Source: Lachnospiraceae bacterium
Lineage (GTDB): Bacteria > Bacillota > Clostridia > Lachnospirales > Lachnospiraceae
Assembly: GCA_015258065.1 (NCBI GenBank)
Contig: JABZIZ010000005.1
Location: forward strand, 1-64,000
Length of the DNA stretch: 64,000 bases
Direction: 5' to 3'
Shown: positions 53,384-62,657 of the stretch, one piece after another
How the letters are laid out: each line of letters opens with the position of its first letter
How positions within the stretch are numbered: the first letter of the stretch is position 1
Made by a program: the position numbers and the translations under genes
Notes under the pieces: generated by a model
The model's database searches: none
What the model was told of the DNA's origin: nothing
The model's input: the letters and a program-made list of their open reading frames with translations, nothing else

Positions 53384-54439
53384 ATGCAAAAAAACAAATG
53401 GTTCTTACCCATGATTGCAAGTCTTTTCATTGGCTTTTCACTGGCATCGTCCTTCCCGGATGATGCTGTTGTTTATGCGAAGGAAAAGAAGCCGATTGTG
53501 ATCTGTATCGATCCGGGACATGGGGGAGTAGGCGGACGAAATCTCGGTGCGCAGTATAATGGCATCTCTGAAAAAGAGGTGACCTTAATCACCGCAACCG
53601 CGATGAAAAATGAATTGGAAAAATATGAAGGCATACAGGTCTACATGACAAGAACAACGGACACAGAGGTGTCTTTGGAAGCCCGTGCCGCTTATGCCAA
53701 GGCAGTTGGCGCAGATTTTTTATTCAGTATCCACTATAATGCTTCTCCTTCTCATACCATCTACGGATCCGAGATATGGATCAGTGCTTTTGGAAACGAA
53801 TACAAGCGCGGTGCAGAATTTGGCGCCTATGAACAGAGCGAGCTGCAATCCATGGGGCTTTACCAAAGGGGAATCAAGACCAGACTTTCTTCCAAGGGAG
53901 TGGATTATTATGGCATTCTCCGCGCCTCCACCGCTTTGGGTATTCCAAGTTGCATCATCGAACATGCTCATTTGGATCATCCGGTAGATCTGGCTGTTCT
54001 TTCCAAAAATAATTCCTATGTCAACTTCGGGATTGCAGATGCGACAGCTGTTGCAAAATATTATCACCTGAAGTCAAGAATTCTCGGTGTAGATTACTCC
54101 AGGATTCCCACGATCAACGTGAAGATGCCAACCGTACCGGTTGCTGGTGATACGACTCCTCCGGAAGTTTGCCAAATCAATTCTGCCATTTATGATCCTT
54201 CCAAAAAGGTAATACAGGCGAATATGACAGCAAGCGATTCCAACGGTTTGGTGATCTATTATGCTTACAGTCTGGACAACGGAAGATCCTGGTCCTATTT
54301 ATTGCCCTGGGATAGAAACCTGAAGCAGATGACTGTCACAATTCCTGCAAATACCGCCATTCCCACGCTCATGGTAAAAGCACATAATCAATACGACAAG
54401 GAAACGATTTCTGCGCCTGTTCCGGTTTCTGTCAAATGA
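53384..54439 (+). CDS. N-acetylmuramoyl-L-alanine amidase (Amidase_3), secreted
   Basis: A 351-residue exported wall hydrolase. A signal peptide covers about residues 1-32 (hydrophobic MIASLFIGFSLASS, cleavage near VYA-KEK). The Amidase_3 domain runs to about 230 with the zinc and catalytic positions His in DPGHGG, Glu in GISEKEV, His in SIHYNA and Glu in IIEHAHLD. A C-terminal beta-rich, Ig-like module (about 250-351, TTPPEVCQINSAIYD) probably binds the wall. It ends overlapping the HAD gene (ATGA). Confidence 0.93.
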   Translation: MQKNKWFLPMIASLFIGFSLASSFPDDAVVYAKEKKPIVICIDPGHGGVGGRNLGAQYNGISEKEVTLITATAMKNELEKYEGIQVYMTRTTDTEVSLEARAAYAKAVGADFLFSIHYNASPSHTIYGSEIWISAFGNEYKRGAEFGAYEQSELQSMGLYQRGIKTRLSSKGVDYYGILRASTALGIPSCIIEHAHLDHPVDLAVLSKNNSYVNFGIADATAVAKYYHLKSRILGVDYSRIPTINVKMPTVPVAGDTTPPEVCQINSAIYDPSKKVIQANMTASDSNGLVIYYAYSLDNGRSWSYLLPWDRNLKQMTVTIPANTAIPTLMVKAHNQYDKETISAPVPVSVK

Positions 54440-55125
54440 AAAAACCAGGTCTTGCGCTTTCTTCCTTTCAGGCCGTTATTTTTGATCTGGACGGGACTCT
54501 GGTCGATTCCATGTGGGTTTGGGAGGCAATTGATGCCGCATATCTGGCTCGTTTTCACATCACCGTTCCGGAAGGTTTGCAAACCGAATTAAACGGAAAA
54601 ACCATCGTGGAGACGGCAAGATATTTTCAGTCGCGTTTTGGTATTCGTGACGAGGTATCCCGCATTTTGCACGATTGGGATGAAATGGCAATCTGTTTTT
54701 ACCGGGATCAGATTCCGTTAAAACCGGGCGTGTTGCCTTTTTTGGCAAAATGCAGGGCATACGGGATTCCGCTTGGCATTGCCTCCAGTAACTCCAAACG
54801 TCTCATCGAAGAGGTGTTGCATACCCATCAGATTGATTCCTATTTCTCCTGTATTCGTTCCGGAAATGATGCCCTGCGTTCCAAGCCCGCACCGGATATC
54901 TATTTAAATGTCGCCGAAGGACTGATGAGAAACGCACAGGACTGTCTTGTCTTTGAGGATCTGATCGAAGGCATTCAGGCGGGCAAGGCGGCGGGCATGA
55001 CTGTATGCGCAGTAAAAGATGATTACTCCATGAATCAGTGGGAAGAAAAAAAGCAGCTTGCCGATGACTTTATCATCGATTACAGAGAGTATCTCACCAG
55101 ATTGGAGAAAGGATCGGATGAATAG
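54436..55125 (+). CDS. HAD-family phosphatase (beta-phosphoglucomutase-like)
   Basis: A 229-residue HAD hydrolase. Motif I is DLDGTLVDSMW with the nucleophilic Asp, motif II IASSNSKR, the catalytic Lys lies in RSKPAPDIYL, and motif IV is EDLIEGIQAGKAAGM. The helical cap between motifs I and II is of the C1 type seen in beta-phosphoglucomutases and phosphoglycolate phosphatases. Substrate not fixed. It overlaps its neighbours on both sides, so it sits in a translationally coupled string. Confidence 0.9.
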   Translation: MKKPGLALSSFQAVIFDLDGTLVDSMWVWEAIDAAYLARFHITVPEGLQTELNGKTIVETARYFQSRFGIRDEVSRILHDWDEMAICFYRDQIPLKPGVLPFLAKCRAYGIPLGIASSNSKRLIEEVLHTHQIDSYFSCIRSGNDALRSKPAPDIYLNVAEGLMRNAQDCLVFEDLIEGIQAGKAAGMTVCAVKDDYSMNQWEEKKQLADDFIIDYREYLTRLEKGSDE

Positions 55126-55726
55126 AGCAGCGGTTCCCAAGGGCTCTTACGGCTATATTATTTCAGGTAGAAAAACAGGGTTGATAAGAACCTGTATTTT
55201 AACAGGATTTTGTGTGGGGATTTTTCTTCTGGGATTGGCATTAACTGGGACCAACCGAAATGTTTTCAGCATCATTGCGGCACTGGGCTGTATTCCCGTC
55301 GGTCTTTCCACGGTAAACATGATTCTTTTTTTCCGTGCCAAACCCTGTAGCGAGAAGGCATATCAGGAAATCGAATCGCATCGCGGTGGCCTATCCATAC
55401 AATACGATCTGGAAATGACTGCCGATCCGACAAACTTTTCCATTGCGGCAATTACTGTCTTTGGTCAAACGATTGCCGCTTACACAGAAGATCAAACTTT
55501 AGATGTATTGGATGCACAAAAACACCTTCGTCTGCAAATTGGTATTTCTTCCTATCACGATTACCATATCCAGGTATTTCATGACCTGAAGGCTTTCTGC
55601 CAATTGCTGGACCAAATGGAAGAGGAGAGACGAAAAGAGGGGATCCATCCGATCCAAATGGAACAGGATTCGAATCCAAATCAAAGGCAGACCCTTCCCT
55701 CCATTTTTCGTTCCATTTCCATTTGA
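55118..55726 (+). CDS. Two-helix membrane protein of unknown function
   Basis: A 202-residue protein with two hydrophobic segments (about residues 22-44 and 48-72) and a soluble C-terminal part holding the LEMTADPTNFSIAAITVFGQTI region and a helical FHDLKAFCQLLDQMEEERR. No family recognised. The start at 55118 (AGAAAGGA upstream) overlaps the end of the HAD gene by 8 bp. Likely a conserved clostridial membrane protein; location in the membrane is inferred from hydrophobicity only. Confidence 0.75.
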   Translation: MNRAAVPKGSYGYIISGRKTGLIRTCILTGFCVGIFLLGLALTGTNRNVFSIIAALGCIPVGLSTVNMILFFRAKPCSEKAYQEIESHRGGLSIQYDLEMTADPTNFSIAAITVFGQTIAAYTEDQTLDVLDAQKHLRLQIGISSYHDYHIQVFHDLKAFCQLLDQMEEERRKEGIHPIQMEQDSNPNQRQTLPSIFRSISI

Positions 55727-55787
55727 ACCGGATACGGACAGCAAAGGTGCGGGCGTCGTTTTCACACCAGGTCTCATTTTTTCGTAG

Positions 55788-56882
55788 ATGAAAGAATTGA
55801 TTATTGCAACAAATGAAGCAGGAAAAAGACTGGATAAGCTGTTGGCGGGCATTCTTCCCAAGGCCGATTCCGGTTTTCTGTATAAAATGCTCCGCAAAAA
55901 AAACATTGTTCTAAACGACAAAAAGGCAACGGGAAGAGAGCGACTGGTCCAGGGAGATTCCGTTAAAATCTGGTTTTCCGATGAAACATTTGCAAAACTT
56001 TCTGACGGAGCGCAAAGAAGAAAACATCTTTCCCAATACGAAGAAGCTTTTGAGAAGTTTCAAAATACGGGAATCCGAATTTTACATGAAACGAACGATG
56101 TTTGTGTGTTCAACAAACCTCCCGGTATCCTATCACAAAAAGCGAGAGAAGAAGACCTCAGCTTAAATGAGTATTGGATTGGTTATCTCCTACATGAACA
56201 AAAGACCAGTGAAGAGGCTCTGTTATCTTTTCGCCCCTCTGTCATGAATCGCCTGGATCGGGGGACCAGTGGCTGTGTTTTATGTGCAAAGACCCTGATG
56301 GGCGCAAATTTTTTATCCAAGGGGCTAAAAGACCATACGATTCATAAATATTATCATACCATTGTCAAAGGGATTCTCCTGGGAAGTGGAGTCATTACCG
56401 CCCGTCTAACCAAAGACGAACGACGAAATTTGGTCCAATTACAGGATCTAACCCATTGCAAAGAGGACGGAAAAAATCCACCCATTGACTCTGCCGATTT
56501 GACCCAAACGGTTTATCGCACCATGGCAGTCAACCGGGAGCAGGGACTATCTTTGGTTGAAGTCGAACTAAAGAGCGGAAAAACACATCAGATCCGTTCT
56601 CATTTTGCCTCGATTGGCCATCCGATTGCCGGAGATCGTAAATATGGAGATTTCCAATGGAATCAACAATTATATAAGGCTTTTCATTTAGATAGCCAGC
56701 TTTTACACTGTAGACAGGTTGGTTGGGAATCGGTGAAAATAGATGCGCCTTATTTTTCAAAATTTCAGCAGATAAGAGATTTTTATTTTTGTCTACGGAG
56801 GGAGACGGCACTTCATGCCAACATGGAATTCCAGAGGTCTTCGCGGTTCTTTCCTGGAAGATTTGATCAACCACACCAATGA
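55788..56882 (+). CDS. RluA-family pseudouridine synthase with S4 domain
   Basis: A 364-residue protein. Residues 1-70 form an S4 RNA-binding domain (KRLDKLLAGILP, MLRKKNIVLNDKK), and the synthase domain follows with VCVFNKPPGIL, the catalytic Asp in NRLDRGTSG, HKYYHTIVKG and ELKSGKTHQIRSHFASIGHPIAGDRKYG. It resembles RluC/RluD of 23S rRNA. The catalytic fold ends near residue 340; the last 23 residues overlap recU in another frame and are unlikely to be functional. Confidence 0.92.
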   Translation: MKELIIATNEAGKRLDKLLAGILPKADSGFLYKMLRKKNIVLNDKKATGRERLVQGDSVKIWFSDETFAKLSDGAQRRKHLSQYEEAFEKFQNTGIRILHETNDVCVFNKPPGILSQKAREEDLSLNEYWIGYLLHEQKTSEEALLSFRPSVMNRLDRGTSGCVLCAKTLMGANFLSKGLKDHTIHKYYHTIVKGILLGSGVITARLTKDERRNLVQLQDLTHCKEDGKNPPIDSADLTQTVYRTMAVNREQGLSLVEVELKSGKTHQIRSHFASIGHPIAGDRKYGDFQWNQQLYKAFHLDSQLLHCRQVGWESVKIDAPYFSKFQQIRDFYFCLRRETALHANMEFQRSSRFFPGRFDQPHQ

Positions 56883-57351
56883 ACTTTACCGGGATGAGGA
56901 GCTTGCTCTCATCCAGAAGATCCCGACTCCGATTACTCCCATCAAAATCGACAAAGAATCCAGGCATATTACGCTGGCTTATTTTGACCAAAAATCCACC
57001 GTGGATTATATAGGTGCCGTGCAAGGAATCCCCGTTTGTTTTGATGCCAAGGAATGTGCTTTTGATACCTTTGCGCTGGAGAATATTCATGAGCATCAGG
57101 TCTCCTTTATGAATTCCTTTGAGAAACAGGAGGGGATTGCCTTTTTCCTGATTTATTTTACCGCACACGAGCAATTCTATTACTTACGGATACAGGATCT
57201 AATGCGTTTCTGGGAACGGGCACGCTCGGGTGGAAGGAAAAGTTTCCGCATAGACGAACTGGATCCGCAATGGTTTTTTTTGATGAAGGAACAGAATTCT
57301 ACCATTCCTTATTTGGAAATGATCCAGTTGGATTTACAAACGAGAACTTGA
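56815..57351 (+). CDS. recU: Holliday junction resolvase RecU
   Basis: A 178-residue RecU, the Firmicute junction resolvase. The segments RGSFLEDLINHTNELY, IPTPITPIKID, the catalytic TVDYIGAVQGIPVCFDAKE with acidic residues and Lys, FALENIHEHQVSFM, and the end LMRFWERA all match. GGAGGGAG precedes the ATG at 56815, which lies 68 bp inside the pseudouridine synthase gene. A tandem repeat tract begins at its stop. Confidence 0.9.
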   Translation: MPTWNSRGLRGSFLEDLINHTNELYRDEELALIQKIPTPITPIKIDKESRHITLAYFDQKSTVDYIGAVQGIPVCFDAKECAFDTFALENIHEHQVSFMNSFEKQEGIAFFLIYFTAHEQFYYLRIQDLMRFWERARSGGRKSFRIDELDPQWFFLMKEQNSTIPYLEMIQLDLQTRT

Positions 57352-57464
57352 TTGCTTCTTAAATCTGATTGCTTTGATCTGAAACTGATTGCTTTGATTG
57401 AAACCTTATTACTTCGATTGAAACCTGATGGCTTCGATCTGAACCTGATTCCTTTGAGCTAAAC
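57347..57464. repeat. 20-bp tandem repeat after recU
   Basis: Five 20-bp units of the form CTGATTGCTTTGATCTGAAA lie head to tail (57365, 57385, 57405, 57425, 57445), each with a few changes, and a shorter first unit (57347-57364) reaches into the recU stop. No coding use is evident. Confidence 0.85.
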
Positions 57465-57512
57465 CCGCTTTCTTCAATCCAGGAAGGAAACAACTTTGGA
57501 AAGTGAGATAAT

Positions 57513-59396
57513 ATGAATACAAATCTGGCCTTGTCCGATGAAATCCTGATGCAGATAAAAAAGCCGGAAAGATATATCGGCAATGAAGTCAACGCCGTCA
57601 TGAAAGATCCCCGGACCATAGACATCCGTTTTGCGATGTGCTTTCCGGATGTCTATGATATCGGGATGTCCCATCTGGGGATTCAGATCCTTTACGGCAT
57701 GATGAATGAATGGGATGATGTTTGGTGCGAAAGAGTATATTCTCCGTGGCCGGATCTGGATGCCATTTTACGGCAGCGGCAGATCCCTCTTTTTGCATTG
57801 GAATCACAAGAGCCGGTCTCTCGTTTTGACTTTCTGGGATTCACCCTGCAATATGAGCTTTGTTACACAAACGTGTTGCAGGTACTGGATTTATCCGGAA
57901 TTCCTATCCTTGCGGATGAAAGAGACTGGGATGACCCGATTGTCATCGGCGGAGGTCCCTGTACCTACAACCCGGAACCGATTGCAGATTTTTTTGATTT
58001 GTTCTACATCGGAGAAGGCGAAACGAGGTACAGACAGCTTTTCGATGTCTATCTGGATGCAAAAAGGGAAGGGGTGTCCAGGAATGAATTTCTTAGACGA
58101 TGCGCACAGATTCCGGGAATCTATGTGCCGTCTCTCTACCGGGTGGACTATCATGACGATGGCATAGTTGCAAGAATTACACCTCTGGATTCTGAAATCC
58201 CTCCCGTTATTGAAAAGGAAATGGTACAAGATTTAAGCAGCGCTTATTATCCTGAAAAGCCTGTTGTTCCTTATATTCAAACCGCACAGGACCGTGTCGT
58301 CTTAGAAATTTTGAGAGGCTGTATTAGAGGATGCCGTTTTTGTCAAGCAGGACAACTGTACAGACCGTTTCGGGAAAGAGACTTAGAAGTATTAAAACAG
58401 CAAGCCATTGCCCTTTTAAAGAACACAGGACATGAAGAAATCTCCCTGAGCAGCCTAAGTTCCAGCGATTATTCCAGATTACAGGAGTTAGTCAATTTTC
58501 TTATTGGATACTGTTCGGAAAAACAGATCAATATTTCCCTCCCTTCACTAAGAATCGACGCTTTTTCCCTTGATATCATGAGTAAAATCCAGGATGTGAA
58601 AAAATCGTCCCTGACTTTCGCTCCTGAAGCGGGGACGCAGCGATTACGGGATGTCATTAACAAGGGAATTTCGAAAGAAGATATCTTGCGTGGGGCGCAT
58701 GATGCTTTCCTTGGAGGTTGGAATAAAGTAAAATTATATTTTATGTTGGGCATTCCCTTTGAGACCGATGCGGATATTCAAGGAATCGGTGACATTGCCA
58801 ACGCCGTTTGTGCCGAATATTTCGATACCGTTCCGAAAGAAAAAAGAAATGGGAGAACGGTGGAAGTGACGGCCAGTACCTCTTTTTTCATCCCCAAACC
58901 GTTTACTCCTTTTCAATGGGCTCCCATGAACACACGAGATGAATTTTTAGATAAGGCGGCTAAGACCAGGCGGGGAATCACCTCTCAGCTCAACCAAAAG
59001 CATATCAAATATAACTGGCACGAGGCGGACGCCAGCGTACTGGAGGGGATCTTTGCAAGAGGTGACCGTAAACTTTCTGCCGTCATCCAATCTGCTTATC
59101 AGAAAGGTTGTATGTTTGACGCATGGGGAGAGTTCTTCCATTATGATCTTTGGCTGGAAAGTTTTGCATCCTGTCAGATCGATATGGATTTTTATGTGTC
59201 TCGTATGCGGGGAGAACAAGAAATATTTCCATGGGAACACCTGTCCTGCGGTGTCAGTAAGGCTTTTTTGTACCGTGAATGGAAAAGAGCCAAGGAAGGG
59301 CAGGTTACGCCAAACTGTCGAGTTTCCTGTTCCGGTTGCTGCTCTAAAAACTATAGCCGCTTTGGAACAGTCTGTCCCGGCAGTTCTGTAGGTTGA
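57513..59396 (+). CDS. TIGR03960-type B12-binding/radical SAM protein
   Basis: A 627-residue protein. The N-terminal part has FAMCFPDVYDIGMSHLGI and a cobalamin-type fold around LGFTLQYELCYTNVLQVLDLSG, GGGPCTYNPEPIADFFD. The radical SAM motif is RGCIRGCRFCQAG (CxxxCxxC), followed by PEAGTQRLRDVINKG and the long helical C-terminus with SCSGCCSK. It is always found next to the TIGR03936 protein downstream; reaction unknown. Confidence 0.93.
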   Translation: MNTNLALSDEILMQIKKPERYIGNEVNAVMKDPRTIDIRFAMCFPDVYDIGMSHLGIQILYGMMNEWDDVWCERVYSPWPDLDAILRQRQIPLFALESQEPVSRFDFLGFTLQYELCYTNVLQVLDLSGIPILADERDWDDPIVIGGGPCTYNPEPIADFFDLFYIGEGETRYRQLFDVYLDAKREGVSRNEFLRRCAQIPGIYVPSLYRVDYHDDGIVARITPLDSEIPPVIEKEMVQDLSSAYYPEKPVVPYIQTAQDRVVLEILRGCIRGCRFCQAGQLYRPFRERDLEVLKQQAIALLKNTGHEEISLSSLSSSDYSRLQELVNFLIGYCSEKQINISLPSLRIDAFSLDIMSKIQDVKKSSLTFAPEAGTQRLRDVINKGISKEDILRGAHDAFLGGWNKVKLYFMLGIPFETDADIQGIGDIANAVCAEYFDTVPKEKRNGRTVEVTASTSFFIPKPFTPFQWAPMNTRDEFLDKAAKTRRGITSQLNQKHIKYNWHEADASVLEGIFARGDRKLSAVIQSAYQKGCMFDAWGEFFHYDLWLESFASCQIDMDFYVSRMRGEQEIFPWEHLSCGVSKAFLYREWKRAKEGQVTPNCRVSCSGCCSKNYSRFGTVCPGSSVG

Positions 59397-59407
59397 GGTT
59401 CTGAGAA

Positions 59408-60157
59408 ATGAGAATGAGAGTAAAATTTTCCAAACATGGTCCCATTCGTTTTATTGGGCATCTTGATTTAATGCGGTATTTTCAAAAAGTGAACCGGCGT
59501 GCCGATCTGCCTGTCAAATATTCGGAGGGGTTTAATCCTCATCAACTCCTTACCTTTGCGCTTCCCCTTTCCGTCGGAATGGAAAGCGACGGGGAATATT
59601 TGGAAATCCAGTTCGCACAGGAAATCTCTGCAGAAGACGTACTTCTGCGTATGAATGCAGAAATGCATGAGGGAATCACGGCGCTCACCGCCAAGACCTT
59701 GACCTCACAGGAAAAAAAGGCGATGACTGCCGTTTTCGCCTGTGCTTACGAAGTCTCCTTTCGGGAAGAATTGCAGGACAAGGTGTTAGAGAATCGTATT
59801 GCACAATATTTAAATCAAACGGAAATCCCGGTGGAAAAGAAAACCAAAAAGGGATTCACGAACTTTAATATAAGACCCTTTATATACCAAATGAAATGGC
59901 TCAGTGAGAAGAAAAGACTTTTTTTACTGTTAAAGGCCGGAAGTGAGAATCATGTGAAGCCTTCCCTTCTAATGAGTTCTTTTCTGGGTGAGATGAGTTC
60001 TTTTCTGGGTGAGACAATCAGCCAAAATTATGGTATGCTGAGAAAGGATATTTTCACATCCGAAAGAGACGACAACGGTCTTTTTCTGGTTCCTCTTATT
60101 TCGTCAAAAGATTCTGAAAAAATCTATCTGAATGAAAACGCGGGGTTCAAACCATGA
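59408..60157 (+). CDS. TIGR03936/DUF2344 radical SAM-associated protein
   Basis: A 249-residue protein with the family start RVKFSKHGPIRFIGHLDLMRYFQ and SEGFNPHQLLTFALPLSVGMES. It partners the radical SAM protein 11 bp upstream. Near residue 190 the peptide MSSFLGE appears twice because of an exact 21-bp tandem duplication. The end overlaps the next start by 4 bp (ATGA). Confidence 0.92.
   Translation: MRMRVKFSKHGPIRFIGHLDLMRYFQKVNRRADLPVKYSEGFNPHQLLTFALPLSVGMESDGEYLEIQFAQEISAEDVLLRMNAEMHEGITALTAKTLTSQEKKAMTAVFACAYEVSFREELQDKVLENRIAQYLNQTEIPVEKKTKKGFTNFNIRPFIYQMKWLSEKKRLFLLLKAGSENHVKPSLLMSSFLGEMSSFLGETISQNYGMLRKDIFTSERDDNGLFLVPLISSKDSEKIYLNENAGFKP
59972..60013 (+). repeat. Exact 21-bp tandem duplication inside the TIGR03936 gene
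   Basis: The unit beginning ATGAGTTCTTTTCTGGGTGA occurs twice without a single difference (59972-59992 and 59993-60013) and keeps the frame, adding seven residues. Confidence 0.95.
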
Positions 60158-61335
60158 ACAAAAAATCATCCAGCATTACCCTCTGCCTGCTTCTGGTTTT
60201 GCTTCTGGCTGCATGTGGAGGTAGCAAACAAGCGTCAACTTCCGTCTCTCAACCAGGGTCTTCGAAAGCTTCCAACAGTGGTGCAAATGAGAGTACACAA
60301 GACAGCAATTCGACGGTGGATGCTTCTGTGTCAAATGCTTCCTCCTCCTTCGAAGAGGAAGTCTCTAACGAAGGAAGCTCGGAGAATCCATCCGGAGAAG
60401 AGCAGGGTTCGTATGCAGCTTACAATAACGACGATACTGCAGGCAGAAATTTGTATCCGATTTCCGCCACCATGAAAAATCGAATTGACCGCTATCTGCA
60501 GTCCGGCAACAAGAATGCTGCCAGCCCGTCCTCTTCTTACACGAAATCCGGTAGCTCTTCCGGTAACTCTGCGTCCAGAAGTTCTTCCGGGAATTCGGCT
60601 TCCGGCAGTTCTTCCGGTAACTCCGTGTCAAACAGTTCTGTTTCGTCCTCCTCCGGCGCAAGCAACAGTTCTTCCGGCAATTCTGCCCAATCCAATCTTT
60701 CTCAGTCCGGCAACAACGCATCTGCCAACGCTTCTGCCGTGAGCGCCATGGCAATCGCTTACACCTATTTACATTGGATGCCGGTAAACGGAGAAACCAA
60801 GTATTTTGCGATTGCTGCGGTTACAAATACGGGGCGTACCAATTTAGTGATTAAGGCATCCAAATCAGAATTGAAGGATTCCGGGGGAAATACGGTTGAT
60901 GTACAGGATTTAAATGGATGGAATCAAATCATTGCCCCCGGTGAGACCGCCTATTTAACCTCTCCAGACAGTTATAAAATTCCAAACGGGGTCACCATCT
61001 CGAATCAGTGCCGGCTCAATGCAGTAATCAGCGCCGATCCGACGACGGAACCGGCTGTTTATTACAACGTCGTTTCTCCTCTGGTGGAAACGACCTCTGA
61101 CGGTCATATCCATTCCAAGGCCACCATTAGCAATACCACCTCTAATGAAGCAAAGAATATCCAAGTGTTAACGTATCTTTATGATAAAAACAATAATGTG
61201 ATTGAGGTAATAGAAGGAAAAATCGACTCCCTGGCTGCTTCTCAAAGTACTACTGTAGACGCCACTTCCATTCGTAAAATCGATGTGTCGGATGTTTCCT
61301 ATTACCGAATCTTTGCGAGAAAGTCTGCCGGATAA
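60154..61335 (+). CDS. Ser-rich surface lipoprotein
   Basis: A 393-residue exported lipoprotein. The signal peptide (about 1-21) ends in the lipobox LLAAC with the modified Cys at about 21. Residues 25-195 are low-complexity Ser/Asn/Gly with repeats such as SSSGNSASR and SSSGNSASG. A conserved beta-rich domain begins near residue 200 (MAIAYTYLHWMPVNG) and the last 90 residues resemble an FxLYD-type module (NTTSNEAKNIQVLTYLYDKN). Function unknown; the Ser-rich part is probably a stalk. Confidence 0.85.
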   Translation: MNKKSSSITLCLLLVLLLAACGGSKQASTSVSQPGSSKASNSGANESTQDSNSTVDASVSNASSSFEEEVSNEGSSENPSGEEQGSYAAYNNDDTAGRNLYPISATMKNRIDRYLQSGNKNAASPSSSYTKSGSSSGNSASRSSSGNSASGSSSGNSVSNSSVSSSSGASNSSSGNSAQSNLSQSGNNASANASAVSAMAIAYTYLHWMPVNGETKYFAIAAVTNTGRTNLVIKASKSELKDSGGNTVDVQDLNGWNQIIAPGETAYLTSPDSYKIPNGVTISNQCRLNAVISADPTTEPAVYYNVVSPLVETTSDGHIHSKATISNTTSNEAKNIQVLTYLYDKNNNVIEVIEGKIDSLAASQSTTVDATSIRKIDVSDVSYYRIFARKSAG

Positions 61336-61336
61336 G

Positions 61337-62575
61337 ATGGATATTCTGATCATTCAACAGGAAGAACAAATTCTCTATGCCGTTCTGCGGGAACGACAAC
61401 TAGAATATATACGACGGGATTCTCATTCAGGTACGGAAGATATCTATCTGGGAAGAGTCGAAAATGTGGTTCAGAACCTGAATGCCTGCTTTGTTCGGTT
61501 TCATGATCAGGAAATCGGATATCTGCCATTCGACGAAATTCCGGACCGTTCATTGGTCAACCGAACCTTTCGAGCGGGAGACCGAATCAAAGCAGGAGAT
61601 CTGCTCCCGGTGCAGATTATGGTTCCTCCCCGCAAAACCAAACAGGCGAAACTTTCCGGATATCTGACACTATCCAGTCATTCTGTTGTCATTTCACTTG
61701 CTACTTCCCGTGATGCAGGTCTGCACGTTTCCAAAAAGCTTCCTGACGCAGTCAGGAGTTTTTTGATTCATGAAATCAAAAATAAAATCAACTCGAATCC
61801 GGAATTAGAGGAGATCTTTACCAGGTACTCTATCATACTGAGAACAGAAGCAGGAGAGGGAATTGCTTCAGATGCATCCGGGAACCATGACGCAATCCTC
61901 AATAGAATCATACAAGAGATCTCTACACTTCATCACGAACTGGAAACCATTCAAAGCAAACTGGCACCTACACGTCAGATCGGCAGTCTCTTATATCGCA
62001 CAAGCTTTTCCACACAGATGGAAAACCATCTGGCAGACCTGGTTCACTTTATCCAAAATGCAGAAGAGAGACCCGTGATTCGGGTGATTACAAATAGCAG
62101 AGCGTGTATGGAAGAAATACAGCACTTACCCCTTTTGCAACAACACCCTGAAATGACCGTTTCCTGCCATGATGTCCTTCAACAAGGCATTTCCCTTGAA
62201 CATCTCTATGGTCTGCCATCTAAACTGGAGGAAATTTCTCACAAAAGAGTCTGGTTAAAATCCGGTGCTTATTTGGTGATGGAACAAACAGAGGCTCTTT
62301 TTGTGATCGATGTCAACTCCGGGAAAGATATTGCATCAAAAAAACAACTTTTTTTGATGACCAATCTGGATGCCGCAAGGGAATCCCTTAGGCAAATCCG
62401 ACTTCGAAACTTATCCGGAATGATTCTAATTGATTTTATCAATCTACAAGATCAAAAGGAGCAGTATCAACTCGAAAGGGAACTGCAACGTTTATGCCGA
62501 TTAGATCCGATTCGAACCCGTTTTGTGGACTTTACCAAATTGGGGATTGCAGAAATTACAAGAGCGGCAAAGTGA
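61337..62575 (+). CDS. rng: Ribonuclease E/G-family protein, short form
   Basis: A 412-residue endoribonuclease. It has an S1-like N-terminal domain (DIYLGRVENVVQNLNACFVRF), and the catalytic metal Asp residues in FVIDVNSGK and LIDFINL. The usual continuation EMTRKR and CxxC zinc link is missing: the protein ends at FTKLGIAEITRAAK. RNase G of E. coli needs the zinc link for dimer/tetramer formation, so this form must assemble differently. ATG 61337 follows the lipoprotein stop by 1 bp. Confidence 0.88.
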   Translation: MDILIIQQEEQILYAVLRERQLEYIRRDSHSGTEDIYLGRVENVVQNLNACFVRFHDQEIGYLPFDEIPDRSLVNRTFRAGDRIKAGDLLPVQIMVPPRKTKQAKLSGYLTLSSHSVVISLATSRDAGLHVSKKLPDAVRSFLIHEIKNKINSNPELEEIFTRYSIILRTEAGEGIASDASGNHDAILNRIIQEISTLHHELETIQSKLAPTRQIGSLLYRTSFSTQMENHLADLVHFIQNAEERPVIRVITNSRACMEEIQHLPLLQQHPEMTVSCHDVLQQGISLEHLYGLPSKLEEISHKRVWLKSGAYLVMEQTEALFVIDVNSGKDIASKKQLFLMTNLDAARESLRQIRLRNLSGMILIDFINLQDQKEQYQLERELQRLCRLDPIRTRFVDFTKLGIAEITRAAK

Positions 62576-62627
62576 AAAAGCATTAAAATACCGCGCAAAG
62601 GAGTAACGAGTAATGAGAAAATCCCCA

Positions 62628-62657
62628 TTGACAAACTCCGGAACAGTCTGATAAAAT
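62628..62657 (+). promoter_or_regulatory. Putative promoter for rplU-prp-rpmA
   Basis: A perfect TTGACA (62628-62633), 18 bp, TAAAAT (62652-62657) in the gap after the RNase G gene. Confidence 0.65.

Noticed and set aside
57347..57464. CRISPR array
   Set aside because: The 20-bp units are contiguous without spacers and differ among themselves; no cas gene is near.
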